Positions 13,244 to 26,375 of a stretch of 64,000 bases of DNA are shown here, in pieces (position 1 is the first letter of the stretch; each line of letters starts with the position of its first letter). Source of the stretch: Liolophura sinensis (taxonomy: Eukaryota; Mollusca; Polyplacophora; Chitonida; Chitonidae); assembly GCF_032854445.1 (NCBI RefSeq), contig NC_088296.1, positions 17,041,485 to 17,105,484 on the forward strand, read 5' to 3'. The translations under genes were made by a program, and so were the position numbers. The notes below the pieces were generated by a model, which ran no database searches, was not told the DNA's origin, and saw nothing but the letters and a program-made list of their open reading frames with translations.

Positions 13244-14497
13244 TCAAATTATTGAACTGAAACGTCATTTGTGGCCGGCGATTTGTATAGGCATGTATGT
13301 TTCGACGCCCAGAATGCGTTATCAATACGTGTTTGTTAACATTAGTTTCATGGTTCGCCATACATACAGATGAAGTAGCAGGCGGAAAATCAAAGCTATG
13401 CATTACCTAGGCATCGAACAAATCCAGGTTTTTAGCTTTGAAGACTTCTATCCCTTTGTCCGGAGAAGCTTCACCTAACTGAACGAGTACCACGAATTCA
13501 GCAAGATGGCCTACCCGCACGGCTTGCCTCAGTTTGCCTTTCGAAGGGTTGACAAATGCGTTTTCAGTAAAAATGCACGAAGATGCTATTTTTAGTGGAA
13601 ATCGTTAAAAAATACATATCCACCGGGGATTAATAGTTTAGAAACGTCTATCAATGTTTTCCGTCCAATACCTCATCACAAATCTGTTACTTCCGGAATC
13701 CCTGCGTGACAACGGGTTGTAGAAGTCCAAGTCAGCATTCGATGATTAATGTTTGCATTATTTTTTTCTACCTTCTTTCTTTTTCAAGTGATTAAAACGC
13801 ATCGCCTAAACACAGAGTGGACCATTATTAGCTCTTAATGCCCGTCACCTCTCATGAGATTTGCACAGTTTATATTTGTGCAAGGAGAGATGAAAGTGTT
13901 GCAAACACAACACTGGATTAAGTCTCGGGAAGATCCTGGGCAAGCTTTAGATATATACACTACATTAATTGTCAACTGAATAAAGCAACTCTATTTAAAA
14001 CAACCTCTTTATATACATGTACTCTCCGCCCCAAATCTCAGTGCATTTTTAAATAAACCCACTTCTTTGATTTTGAGGTAATATTAACATGTACGTCTTT
14101 AACAATTTTTGTTTAGCTTTTTGAAAGAGATTGGTGCGCAATGCATTCAACGTGGTCGACGTTCTGCGGCAAGGTGTTTGTCTTGCGCAATCCTCACATA
14201 CAAATCGCGTGAATCACAAGCCTCTGGTGCCGGGTTATGTGTGAGTAATGACAACACAGCGTTAATACAGGTGTTCAAAAAGAGTAACACCTTACATCCG
14301 GGTACGGAATCCCAAGTGTAATCATTTCGTATCACATTCCAGCAGATATACTATGTTTGTTTGCAGTACAAGACGATCACCGTGTAGCTTTGCCAGGGCG
14401 CCATGATCTTGAAAGTACAGTCACGTCATCTTGTGATTGAAGGCAGGGACTACTTCTAATTTATACAGGGCTAGTCCCTTACACGTGATTTGCACAG

Positions 14498-14665
14498 TTT
14501 ATTTATTTATTTATTTCATTGGTGTATAACGCCGTACTCAATAATATTTCACTTATACGTCGGCGGCCAGCATTATGGTGAGAAGAAACCAGGCAGAGCC
14601 CAGGGGAAACCCACAACAATCCGCAGGTTGCGGACAGGCCTTTCGACGTACGGCCGGAGACACGT
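14498..14665 (-). mobile_element. SINE A, head missing
   Basis: The (TTTA)n tail and body are present up to the CGGCCGGAGA block, then unrelated sequence follows. Confidence 0.8.
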
Positions 14666-15624
14666 GTTTATGGTGTTTGTACAGAAAAGTGCTCTGCCAA
14701 GTTTGCTCGAAACAAACTGTGGGCTGGTTCAGTGCGCTCAATATATACAGGTGGGCGCATATATATTAACAGGAACGTTAAATACTAGGTGTGCGCGGAA
14801 AGACTTGCGAAAATACACCTGATGACACGAAGCCTTGTTAAAAATCCAGGAAAGTCGAACAATTTTACATGCTATAATTAGCAGAAATATGCAGAAAACC
14901 AACAAGAGCACAATTAAATAAAGATTCGCATTTTTGGGAAACTTTTTAAGTTCAGGAAATAGCTTAAGTCAGTGGTGTTTCCTGAATCCTCCATGGGGTG
15001 TTTCATTGAAACAACTTTAATCAAAGATTACATAAGTATAGTAGCATGTAGCTTAAGAGAAAGGCATAGCAAAGCGGAAAAAGATGTTTCCTGGTATATA
15101 TGCGACTGGTATATTGAATTAATATGTTTGTTGTTTCAACACCCTCAAATTTGCGTCAGTATAACTAAATGTGGTTTACAAGCGACAAAGACTATTTCAT
15201 ACTGCTGACAACGACGTGTAGTAAAACCTTCTATTTTATTTCACTATATATAAATAGAGAATTTACTATAATGGGCTTGGTGACAATAAGCGAACGACTA
15301 CGACAGTGTGATTGTTAGTGCAGTTAGAATAGACGATAGAAATAAATGAATAAAAAATAAATAAAATAAATAATCTTGCTGCTGTTTAAATGCTCAATAT
15401 TCTTTCATTTATATATGACGGTGTTCACTTTTATGTGTGGAAGATACCGCAATTCCCGTAATAAACTACCAGCCTGTAATAGGTTACTCACGAACCTATT
15501 TCCCTCGCTTAACGTATCCACCATACTGGAGTGAGATGAAGTGGCCTTCAGTAAACGGCAGATTGTGCAAACGGTTCTTTGCGTACTGTTACTGACGTCT
15601 CGTAAACAGTGAGATTGGGGGAAG

Positions 15625-15715
15625 GCGTTCAAGGCCGGGATTGAATCCCGGCCTAGTGCTTCTCCTAAGGACTGGAAAACAAGCGCCTTAACCGCTCAAC
15701 TTCAGAGCGCTCCCC
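15625..15715 (-). other. tRNA-like sequence (Ser/Leu type), pseudogene or SINE head
   Basis: The minus strand reads GTTGAGCGGTTAAGGCGC (A box) and, after a long variable region, GGCCGGGATTCAATCCCGGC (B box with a good T stem). No clean acceptor stem or CCA context was found, so a working tRNA is unlikely. Confidence 0.4.
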
Positions 15716-16744
15716 AAGTAGTGCTCGACCGACGAGAACACACTCCCACGGTCATATACCTTACATATCTTGATTCGTTGTATAAAAGAAATTAAATTCA
15801 GCCCTGTTAACAGGTTGTGGTTCTATATGAGCGGTGTATGGCAGGTTTATTGGAACCTGGCTTCATCACAACTGCTGGACGACCTGGGATCACCTCCTTC
15901 CCTTCGGAAACGCTAGCATATGCCGGCTTATCTCGTGTAAATACTTCCCGTATGAGGTTTTGGGTGACGATATATGCATCAACAGACGGGCATGAAGAAG
16001 TGTGATGGAATAAGATATTAGTTAGCTGTGTTACCGTAGGCATACTGCTAAATTCTCTGAGTATGCCTGCAAGGAGTATGAGTTAACGGTTGTTGTGGAA
16101 ATACAATCTGCATGACGAAAATATCATTTAGCTTCACAAAGCAACAACATCAAACCACAAACTACCCGAGAAGTACTTAAAGAAACTAGAAAATCTATCG
16201 AAACGACAAAGTGCCCAAAGTTATAGTCTGCCAAAATTCCGTCTCATCGGAAGAATTATTGTTTCTCTCAAAACTTTATCCCCAATACAAACAGTCGATT
16301 GCTTTTCAATTTTGCCAGAAAAAGGAAAGAAAATGAAATATATGGTGTTCACGGTCAAAATCAGGCAAAGTTCTGTGTTATGCATAGGCTTTTGCTCTCT
16401 TAACAACAGTCGGTGGTGCTTCAAATTTGCATCAAAGACAAATGTGTGTTCATAACAGCCGCATCATGAAATCAATCGTAATACTTTCCCAGTCTCCGTA
16501 AGATTTCTCAGATTACAATCACCATCATCCAGCGTCGTATTATATTTATTTAATTGATTTTTTGTTTCGTTTTCTTTAATATTTTACTTATGCCACAGAG
16601 GCGTGGTGTGTTGCAAGTGCTGAGGTATCAATGGCTAGACTTCCATATTTTGGTCACGAAATAGTCCTTTTTATGTCTCATTTGGCGAACGCATTCGCAA
16701 TTTCAGTGCACAATTCTGCGTGGATTAAAGGGCAAGACTGATTG

Positions 16745-16933
16745 TACTGTAATTCTTCAACCTTTTTGCATGTTTGCAAGGTGTTTATTCAAGCATATTT
16801 TGAAGGCTTCCTTTTGCGAAGGCCTGGCATTGACCAATCCTACCAGTGTAGTTATATTTCCAAAATCAGCCTAAAATATGCATAAAGTTGAAAGTTGCTC
16901 TGTCATATGCGAAAATTTTGAGGAATTTGGGTA
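16745..16933. mobile_element. MITE-like element
   Basis: Begins tactgtaattcttcaacctt and ends aaaattttgaggaatttggg, an imperfect inverted repeat. The next 30 bases after the left end match the 50115 element. Confidence 0.5.
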
Positions 16934-18430
16934 AAACATACCAATTCGTTGTATCTTTAAATTTTCAAAATGCTCAAAGGACAGTAGGAATATGACTTTA
17001 ACGGCTTACGTCTCACTGGCTATGACCGCGTAATTCTTCCTAATGAGTGGGGAGAAAGTTATATGACTGAAATGAGACAAAGAGAGAGAATCCTTGGTTT
17101 AAGTCGTTATGTTGTTTTGAAGAAGGAGACCAGGTTCTGCTTATGCGGAGTGTAATTTCCAGAGCGAATTACCAAGTACCCCTATCTCTTCTGTTAGTAT
17201 TGCGTGTCACGTTATACCAAGGTAACTTGCGTTTTCACGTGTTTCTCGGCATCGTAATGAAGGCCACGTGACGCAACTTTCGCACGTGTAACGACTGCAG
17301 CACCTGTTTCCGGTCTGTTTGACTGACACGTGTGGGTGGGGAGAGGGAGAATTTCCCAGAAGCGGAAATGTTTCCGCTAGTGAACAGATTTTGTACACAG
17401 GGGTACCGTAAAGCTACTATATAGTCCATTACATATTATAAATCAATCACATAAACTTCAGTTTTATATTCAAAGATTTCGAAAAAAACTACAAACCACT
17501 TTTAGTAGAGACTTTGAGTGTACAGATATGTTAACACCCAAAAACATGACGTCGGATCCAGAGCGAGGCTGTATTTTTATTGGCTGAGTTGAAAGGCGTA
17601 TTTGCTGAATTGAAAGTTGTATGTGCGGATGTCACATAGTGCATCGTCGGAGATGCATTGTGGGTAGCATAGCGTCACACACAAGGACACATGGCAGACG
17701 ACATCACTCCCCCCCACCCCTTTAAAAATAAAAAAAAAAAAAAAAATTCTACCATAAATGTAGGCCAGTGAGCTTAAGGCGTTGCCCCCAAAAACATGCA
17801 AGACAACGCGATAAATGTATGTATACCGTATTTAGGCCTGTGCTTAGTATACTGGAATGTAACGTACATGTACAGCTCTGTTCGATCATAACAACATATC
17901 TGGCCTGATGTGGGTCAGAACATCGGCGTAGAAAGGGCGTAGTATCACCGGAATGAAACCACTTTATACGCCGATCATACAGCTAAGATATTTGTACTAT
18001 CCGCGTATGATGGGCGTAGGATCCGCGTATGATGGGAGGGACGACATTCACTAATATTCACACTTAAACTCGTCTAACTTATAACAAATGCCGCGTATTT
18101 CTACATCAACCTTGTTTTTTAAAAAAGATTTACAAACATTCTAGTTCCCGGCGTTTTTACTAACTCTCTTCACCGCGCCTGGTCATGTAAGCATTACTGA
18201 AGAAACATCCTGTCATGTAGGCAAAGGCTGAAGTGGCGTAAAACGGTCTAAACGAGATTACATGTACCCGCCGATCAAGATCCACGTAGGATGCGAGCAG
18301 GATGGTGCCAACATCCGCGCATGGGCTGTCCATCATGGCCGTATGATCCGCGTAGGGTCCGCCCCACATCCAACCAAAATGCGCGTAGGATGGGCGGTTA
18401 GGTTAGAGTATATCCTTATCACATACGGTG

Positions 18431-18604
18431 TCTTCTTGCGATTAAGCAGTCCTGTTAACTTGCTCCAACTTCTCAGTGAATGAGCACCAGTCGCGGCAGC
18501 AACAACTCCGATATTTAATCTTGGGTCTTTGATTTGACCCGACCCGGGTTTCATCCCATATATCCCGACTTCGAAACGGACGCTCTAACAATTAGGCCAT
18601 TGAA
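18431..18604 (-). mobile_element. SINE D, head and inner body
   Basis: Reverse complement begins TTCAATGGCCTAATTGTTAG (A-box-like) and reads through GGGATGAAACCCGGGTCGGG. The order matches the copy at 40632. Confidence 0.6.
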
Positions 18605-18798
18605 GAGATAACATGATTCAAGTCAAGATTATGTTAATCCACATGTTTGTTTATATCGGCATATATGTAGTTCGGCCTCAGTGAAACGCCACGCCGAAGG
18701 TCCCAGTATTATTCCGCTGAGTGTCTGTACCTTGTCATGGTAAACTAGCGATGGGCTGATCAAGCTGTATGGCGGGTTGTGGCCGAATGGTTAATATG

Positions 18799-19047
18799 TA
18801 TTTCCTTGATTGGTGATTTACCCCGTACTGAAGAATATTTCACTTATACTATGGGCATCATGATGGGAACAAACCGGGCAAAACGCGTTAGAAACCCACA
18901 GCCACACGCAGGTTGATACCATACTAGTATCTTCCTGCGTACGATCTGAGAGGAATCCAGCAGGAGTTGGACTTGAACTCACAGCGATAGGGCTGGTGCG
19001 AGGCTCCTGAGTCATTGTGGTGAGTACTCTGCCGCAGAGGCCTCCGA
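18799..19047 (-). mobile_element. SINE A, diverged near full length
   Basis: Tail-side TTGATTGGTGATTTACCCCG to a head ending GCAGAGGCCTCC. It has more substitutions than most copies, so it is probably older. Confidence 0.75.
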
Positions 19048-20317
19048 TTGGTCAGTTTGCTTGCTCGTCAATCCTTGGGACACCCAAGGTGCGGGTTCCT
19101 TAAAGTCTGGTCCCGGACAGGGAATTTATGCAATATAAACTTCGATCGTACGATTTGTGGATTACTGGTATAAGCCGTTGATATCGATCATGTAACTGCC
19201 TGAGTAATCTAATGTTCGATAAAGACAATTTGATCCTGCAGTGCTCTAAAACATGGTGTGCGAAAACATGCGGTAAATGTGAAAAAGTTGATCAGCAACT
19301 TGCCAAAAGGCCGATGGTTTTACACAAATTTCCACTAGCCATAAAGTAGACTATCATATACCTGAATAGTTCTTTAGTGTATCGATAAAAACAATAAGCA
19401 AACAAATAAAAAATAAATAAATATACTATCATGTTTTTAGTCATGACTGATACTAGAACTGTTTGTGTGTGTATGTACAGCAAGTTGAAACAGGGCGGTG
19501 CAAAAAGCTTGCAAAACTGACACTTGCTCAGGTGGTTCATGTGTGAGTTGCATATCTGACTTTCGCATTCAGGCAAACGCTACTCTCCGTGGGTCTTTTT
19601 TTTCATCTTGAAAACACCGCATGTAAATATAAAGCTCTTTCAAAGAGCTTGTTAAAGATAATTTCATGCATCGCAGACGGGGAATGAAAGTCAACGTTAC
19701 ATGTTTATCGTGAGCTTTATTTGCGTTGTGTGTACTGTTTAGAGTGGAAGGTACACTCCAACGAGTTAATGTATTCATAAACATTTGTCAGAAGCCAAGA
19801 ATCTACAAATTATTGCTTGCCATTCTGCGCCGCGTACCTGGTACCAATGCATAGCAAAACCTAATAGGCATATGTTAAAATAAAAACGGCTATTTGACTT
19901 TGTTTTTTTTTTTTTGGTTTTTACAAAACACCAATGTTTTTGGAGAAAATATTGCACTGATTTACTAAAAACCTCAATGTTATAAAAAGGATGCCAGCCT
20001 ATGTTCCAACAAAAACGTATGCGTGTATAGTCCCATCATATAAATTTACATGTAAGGCGTTTATGGGATACGACGTCTGCGTTCAAATAAAAACAGCGTT
20101 TGCACATTAACGCGTGTGTTTTTATAAATACATGTTATGCATCGTTAATGTTTGCGGCGTAATGTTCTCAGGCGCCAAGCGCCAATATTTATAAAGCTAT
20201 AGTGTCGGCAAAAACCGACTCGATGATTATTAAGCAAAGGTTATTGGGAAAAGTTGTACGAGTGAAGTGGATTTTGCCTTTTATAATACTATAAAATATA
20301 TTTAGAGAGCAAAATCT
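19048..20317. other. No gene seen
   Basis: AT-rich anonymous sequence up to the 46-bp array. Confidence 0.6.
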
Positions 20318-21125
20318 GAGCAGCGACGACAGTGTGATAAACGTACAGCACAGAGTAAAGCCAGAGCAGAGACGACAGTGTGATAGACGTACAGCACAGA
20401 GTAAAGCCAGAGCAGAGACGACAGTGTGATAGACGTACAGCACAGAGTAAAACCAGAGTAGAGACGACCGTGGGATAAACGAGTAAAAACCAGAGCAGCG
20501 ACGACAGTGTGATAGATGTATAGAACAGAGTAAAACCAGAGCAGAGACGACAGTGTGATAGACGAGTAAAAACCAGAGCAGCGACGACAGTGTGATAGAC
20601 GTACAGGAAAGAGAGCAAAACCTGAGAAGCGACGACCGTGTGATAGACGTACATCACAGAGTTAAACCTGAGCAGCGACGACAGTGTGATAGACGTACAG
20701 CACAGAGTAAAACCAAAGCAGAGACGACAGTGTGATAGACGTACAGCACAGAGTAAAACCAGAATAGAGACGACCGTGGGATAAACGAGTGAAAACCAGA
20801 GCAGCGACGACAGTGTGATAGACGTATAGAACAGAGTAAAACCAGAGCAGAGACGACAGTGTGATAGACGAGTAAAAACCTGAGCAGCGACGACAGTGTG
20901 ATAGACGTACAGGAAAGAGAGCAAAACCTGAGCAGCGACGACCGTGTGATAGACGTACATCACAGAGTTAAACCAGAGCAGCGACGACAGTGTGATAGAC
21001 GTACAGCATAGAGTAAAACCAGAGTAGAGACGACCGTGGGATAAACGAGTGAAAACCAGAGCAGCGACGACAGTGTGATAGACGTAGATCACAGAGTAAA
21101 ACCAGAACAGTGACGACAATGTGAT
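20318..21125. repeat. 46-bp minisatellite, about 18 copies
   Basis: The unit is GACGACAGTGTGATAGACGT then ACAGCACAGAGTAAAACCAGAGCAG in register. A shorter 37-bp variant lacking part of the unit is mixed in at regular positions. The minus strand is open for 276 codons across the array because the unit has no stop in any reverse frame. Confidence 0.95.
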
Positions 21126-21608
21126 GGCAAATGGTCACATGTAAATGTAACCGGTGAAATGCAGCCTCTTGTCAATTTAACTCAATTAGGGTTTAATTCT
21201 AACTCTTCCTGTAAACGCGTAAATATTTTACACGCCCTCATTCACCATGGTTTAAGCTGTATTATGTAAAAAAAAACAGTGATATTGATTATAATTTATA
21301 AACATCACTGGTCTAGAACTATTAAAACAATGCAAAGGGACGACCATTCTTTCTGGGTCAAATAAACGACATTCCCACCATGGTACTCAAGACTTTCATA
21401 ATTAGTTTGATATTTATGTCCGTTTATTTCTTTCTCAACACCACATATTTATGAATATTTCACTTACATGAGGCGGTCATTGTTATGATTATGGCAAAAC
21501 TGGAAAACTCGATGTGAACTACCGACATTTGACAAGTTCCTGTTGAAGTTTCCTTCTTTTAACGCACAAATATGCACACCATTTTGGTGAGACACAAGCT
21601 ACCTTCAA

Positions 21609-21850
21609 GGGTGAGTGAGTGAGTGCTTGGGGTTTATTGTCGTACTTAACAATTTTTCTGTCACATGACGACGAAGGATTCCTTAGTGTGCATTTGATGA
21701 GCCTTCATGTTGCAGGACGGATTTCCACCGCTCTTTCATCTTGTGCCGTTTCACTGAGACGCCTTACCGAAGGCAAGTAAGCCGTCCCGCCCAAACCATT
21801 ATACTGATATGGGTGAACCAGTCGTTGCACTATCCCCTTCACGCTGGAGA
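21609..21850 (-). mobile_element. SINE B, head missing
   Basis: (GAGT)n tail, CTTGGGGTTTATTGTCGTAC, and body to CACTATCCCCTTCACGCTGG. Confidence 0.8.
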
Positions 21851-21947
21851 CCTTCAAAAAACGCTTGTCTGTCACCACGGCCACATGAACATCGTTCTTG
21901 TAAGAGTGTGTTAATAAAAAGTACTGGGCACATATATTTATCCACGA

Positions 21948-22198
21948 GACTGGAGTTTTACGACGTGCACAAGAATATTTAATTTATACGAGGACAGCCA
22001 GCATTATGGTGGGAGGAAACTGGACAGAGCCCAGTGGAAACCCATGACCGTCTTCGGGTTGCTGTTAGACCTGCTCACGTACCACCGAGAGAAAGCCAGC
22101 ATGAGCTGGAGTTGAACTCACAGCGATCACATTGGTGAGAAGCTCCTGGATTTTTTGCGCTGCACTGGCAAGCTCACCACTAAGCCACGGAGGGCCCC
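21948..22198 (-). mobile_element. SINE A, near full length
   Basis: The body (cagcattatggtgggaggaa) and head (ctaagccacggagggcccc) are both clear; the tail side is diverged. Confidence 0.75.
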
Positions 22199-22464
22199 TG
22201 TTATATACAATGAAGGAAGAAGCCTGTTGATAACAACTTTTCAAATACTGAAGGCTCTGAGGTTCACCCTAAAACGTTTCCAACATTATATCCCTTGCTC
22301 TTCAAGGATCGTAAGGGCATATGGGATATATTTCCTTCGCACTGTACAAAATTTTCTGTTCAGTTAAGATCAATGAACAGTGAAAATTGTTGGAAGATTT
22401 CTACCCAAGGTACGAAGTCTTCAGATGTTGATGCAAAAAACTAAAATATACGTGTGGTCGAAGT

Positions 22465-22519
22465 CGAGTAAGTGAAATATTGTTGAGTAAGGCGTAAAAC
22501 ATCAATCAAATAAATAAAA
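22465..22519 (+). mobile_element. SINE A, tail fragment
   Basis: Only the last 55 bp are present (AAGTGAAATATTGTTGAGTA through AAATAAATAAA). Confidence 0.65.
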
Positions 22520-22892
22520 TGCCTGTGACGCGAGTTGGTTGTAAACGCTCTAAATATAACGAAAGACTGACATCCTAGAGTAAAACCAGTGTTATCATTG
22601 GCAAATGGTCATATGTACATGTATATGATGGGTGAAATTCGGCCGCTTGTCTGTTATACCTCAATTAGGCTTTTTTTCTATGTTTTTGTATAAAGACCTA
22701 AATAGTAGCAAATTACACGCTCTATATGACAATAATTTAAGCAGAATTTAGTAAACAAGTAAAACACGCACTGATGTTAACTGCAATTTACTAAGCGTCA
22801 CACGTCGAGAACTACTCAAAATGCTGTGTTGTCATTAAATCTCTTGCTGTAATCCACCTTTCGTTAATTAGACTGGAGCTTTAAGTCAGGAG

Positions 22893-23099
22893 GTTTGATT
22901 GGTGTTTTACTCCGTACTCAAGAATATTTCACTTATACGACGGCGGCCAGCATTATGGTTTGAGGAAACCGGGCAGAGCCCGTGGGAATACCACGACCAT
23001 CCGCAGGTTGCTGGCAGACCTTCCAACTTACGGCTGGAGAGGAAGCCTGCATGGACTTGAACTCACAGCGACCGCGTTGGTGAGAGGCTCCTGGGTCAT
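22893..23099 (-). mobile_element. SINE A, head missing
   Basis: Body from GATTGGTGTTTTACTCCG to GAGAGGCTCCTGGGTCAT. Confidence 0.8.
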
Positions 23100-24872
23100 A
23101 AAACACCTGTCTAATGAAATAAATAAAAAAAATAATTGAGTTAATATAAGTTTCCGTTTCTAAAGAATTTTTCAGAAAATATAGTATTGCGTAATCTACA
23201 AATATCATAATCAATAAAGAAATTGTTCTATTTTAAATCAGTAATATAGGAAGTTGTCAAATAGGAGTCGGAAATATTGGTGACCTCTTTATTTCTCTTT
23301 TATTGAATTGGCCCACAATAGCTCCTCCATGTACATGCGCCTCTTCAGTTTATTTTTTTTCTTCTTCCAACTGATTTCAAGTCTCAATCCCTCCGACATC
23401 CCGTGACTCCTTCGTAACGTCCTTACTTGGTTGGTTTCCTTAGAAACAGAAGCAATATTTGATTGATGTTTCACATTTCGCTAAATTGACAAGGGACCGT
23501 ACATAACTGGTTACACGTGATCACTTGCCAATCATCATACTGTCGCCCCTGCTCTGGTTTTAGTCTCTAAATATGCTGTCTTTTATCATCTTTTTTAAAA
23601 TTATAACAATCAAACTTCTAAGAAAAAATAAGTGAAATACTCAGCGAACGTCTTGAAATCGGGGTATATAACCTGGCGTACGACATATATTTTACCTGGT
23701 ATATAGTGTATTCAAAATATTATATTAAGCCTCTTAAGAAATGCAGTAATTGTTATACGTAATATATTTTGAATCAAGTATCTATCTATCTATAAAATGC
23801 TAAGGGGAACAGTAGTAAAGGGACGACTGTACGTTTGACCTATCTTCATTGTTTGCTCCTGTCCCATGCACCATGAAATTAACAAAACAAAACAAAACAA
23901 CACTGATGTTTGTTTCAAACCCTGGTTTAAAGGTGCGGTGTACGCGTACTGGACAAAGAATGGAATAACATTATTTGGAAATATTACAAACGAACACTAA
24001 ATCGTAATACTGAATTAAGAGATCGGTGGTCCTGTCATCACGAAACTAATTATCCTCCAACACAGAAGACTTCCAGTCCGGGTCGTGCTTTAATTGGGCA
24101 CCAATCTGCCACTCAGTCTAGGAATGTGCGAACTTGTAATTAATAAGGAAGCCAATAACACCGATGCAAATAGCCATATGTTCGTTTTCACTCAGAAAAT
24201 ACCTTAAAATTCCCCTTACAAAAGATAGTTTGAAAAGCTGCTGACGACCATCTGGACATTGTAGCCTCAACACAAAGTGAGCAAGGATACTCTCTGCTCT
24301 CGTGTGACATACTTTCGTCTACTGTTGTTGAGAAGGCGCATCGCCTATAATTAATATGTTTTCTCTTTCCCTTTTTTGTGATAAAATCTACCGATTGAGC
24401 GTGAACAGATGTTTGCTCACGTGCTCCGGAGTCACATGGTCATTAAATCACAGCACATTAACGTCAGCGTCATTGAACCGTGACAGGTGTAGCTGGGGGT
24501 GTCAATGCATGAATGACAATGGCATTAAGTTTCTAAAAATGGCTACAATTTTGACCAACTGTACATCTTAAAAATCACGTCTCGGTAAAAATCTTACGTT
24601 ACAGGAAAATACCCCACAGAATAAAGACAACCACTTGAACAAAGGCAGATAAATACTATTAATCTATTTAAATTTTGAATTAAATTCAACCCTAAGAATG
24701 TTTTGGAGGATGCTTTGATGTGTAGTGATGATATTTTCACTAGCACACAAGCTTCTCTCACATATGAATACCATTCTTTTGAATTGCATGTAATGTAAAC
24801 TAAGGCTTGAGGAATAGATGACGATGAGTAAGTCATCTACTGTATCCAAAATCAATACAAATCAATACAGAT
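23100..24872. other. No gene seen
   Basis: Anonymous; a short TATC repeat near 23780. Confidence 0.6.

Positions 24873-24957
<85 letters not shown>
24873..24957. repeat. (AT)n microsatellite
   Basis: About 80 bp of uninterrupted AT dinucleotides. Confidence 0.98.
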
Positions 24958-24958
<1 letters not shown>

Positions 24959-25507
24959 ATTTTACTATTTTACTGTTATTTATGAAATTCTTTTGATAAA
25001 AAAAATTACCGGTATGATATATTTTTTGCCATAACTCTGGTTATTGTTGGTGTTTTAAGTTTGAACTGCCTTCAGTCCTTTCGAATTAATAATACTGACA
25101 CATATTTAAACCATTGTTCCTCTATAAGGACATTAATATCGGTACACACGCTGTTTAATTTGTTTTCACCAATAATATCCACAGTACTGAATAGGGCGCT
25201 TGGTGTCATTGTGCTGACAAGCACGTATCAGACATTACTGCACGGAACACTACCCGCAGATAGGTTTCCGCACGAATGTCTTTAAACAAAGCCTCGTGAA
25301 TATTTATGATGGTACTGATATATTAAAAACATTTGCAATATGCAGCCAACTATCGTTCACTAAAAGGCGTGAGTTTATGTTTTTTTTTTCGTCTTTAATG
25401 TCAACAATTTAAGTGCTATTGGTCCAAAGCGCACTGTCATTTGTATACATAAGATAAAACTTTTCGCATTGTTCTTATCAAACTGTGATAACATGCGTAG
25501 GCTCTTT

Positions 25508-25656
25508 CATATTTATTTATTTATTTATCTGAGTTGTGTTTTACGACGTACTCAAGAACATTTCACTTGTACTACGGCGGCCAGCATAGTGGTGGGCGGA
25601 AACCGGCCAGAGCCCAGGGAAAACTCACGACCATCCGCAGTTTGCTGACAGACTAC
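25508..25656 (-). mobile_element. SINE A, partial
   Basis: (TTTA)n tail plus half of the body, ending in the GCTGACAGAC block. Confidence 0.75.
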
Positions 25657-25856
25657 ATATTTATTATCCCCTGAGTCGTTTGTATTTTACATCTGAATGA
25701 ACTTAAAAAACTGGAACCCGAGATATGTAAAAATACAGTATACATACCATGCTTCAGCACTTACATTACATCTGCAAACTTAAACACTGAACATGGACAT
25801 AAATCTTTGGCTGCATACAATAGAAATAAAAGCAAACAAGCATGTACATTTAAGTT

Positions 25857-25979
25857 CATTTATTTGTTTTATTTTATCTGATTGGTGTTTCATGCCGTAC
25901 TCAAGAATTATACTGGGTGAAAACCCGGTAAAGCCCGAGGGAAACCCATCCCATCCGCAGGCTGCTGACAGACCTTTTC
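25857..25979 (-). mobile_element. SINE A, partial with internal deletion
   Basis: Tail side and CCGCAGGCTGCTGACAGACC block are present; about 30 bp of the usual body is missing after the ACTCAAGAAT block. Confidence 0.7.
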
Positions 25980-26019
25980 ACATATATTCACATATTCCCA
26001 CATATTAAGCCACTTACCA

Positions 26020-26375
26020 GATCGGATAGCACAGTTGGTAGAGCGTCCGCTTCGGGACCGGTAGATCCAGGATCAAACCTTGATCGAGTCACATCTAAGA
26101 CTTCAAAAGAGGAAGTTGTAACTTCCTCGCTTGGCGTTCAGCATGAAGGGGATAGTATAGTAACTGGTTGACCCGTATCTGTATAATGGCTCGGGCGGGG
26201 CGGCTTACTTACCTTCGGTAAGTCGTCTCAGTGAAGCAGCACTAAATAAAAGAGCGGTGGAAATCTGTCCTGCAACAAGGAGGCACATTACACGTACATG
26301 CACCCTAATGATTCCTTCGTTGTCATATGACTGAAAAATTGTACGACGTTAAACCCCAAGCACTAACTCACTCAG
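26020..26375 (+). mobile_element. SINE family B, full length (reference)
   Basis: The tRNA-like head is GATAGCACAGTTGGTAGAGC (A box) with GGATCAAACC near the B-box position. The body includes GGAAGTTGTAACTTCCTC, an inverted repeat, then GGCTCGGGCGGGGC, and ends TACGACGTTAAACCCCAAGC followed by (ACTC)n. It is distinct from family A. Confidence 0.85.

Larger units (their letters stand above)
13244..18430. other. Gene-poor stretch
   Basis: Apart from the SINE A at 14498, the tRNA-like 15625 and the MITE 16745, no gene was found. A C-rich then A-rich run is at 17709-17747. GC-rich GCGTAGGATCCGCGTATGAT-like motifs recur at 17935-18030 and 18265-18395. Confidence 0.5.

Noticed and set aside
15625-15715. 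Functional tRNA gene
   Set aside because: A and B boxes are visible but no convincing acceptor stem or anticodon arm could be drawn by hand.
20289-21119. 276-codon open frame on the minus strand
   Set aside because: It follows the 46-bp array exactly and repeats the same peptide in shifted registers; explained by absence of stops in the unit.
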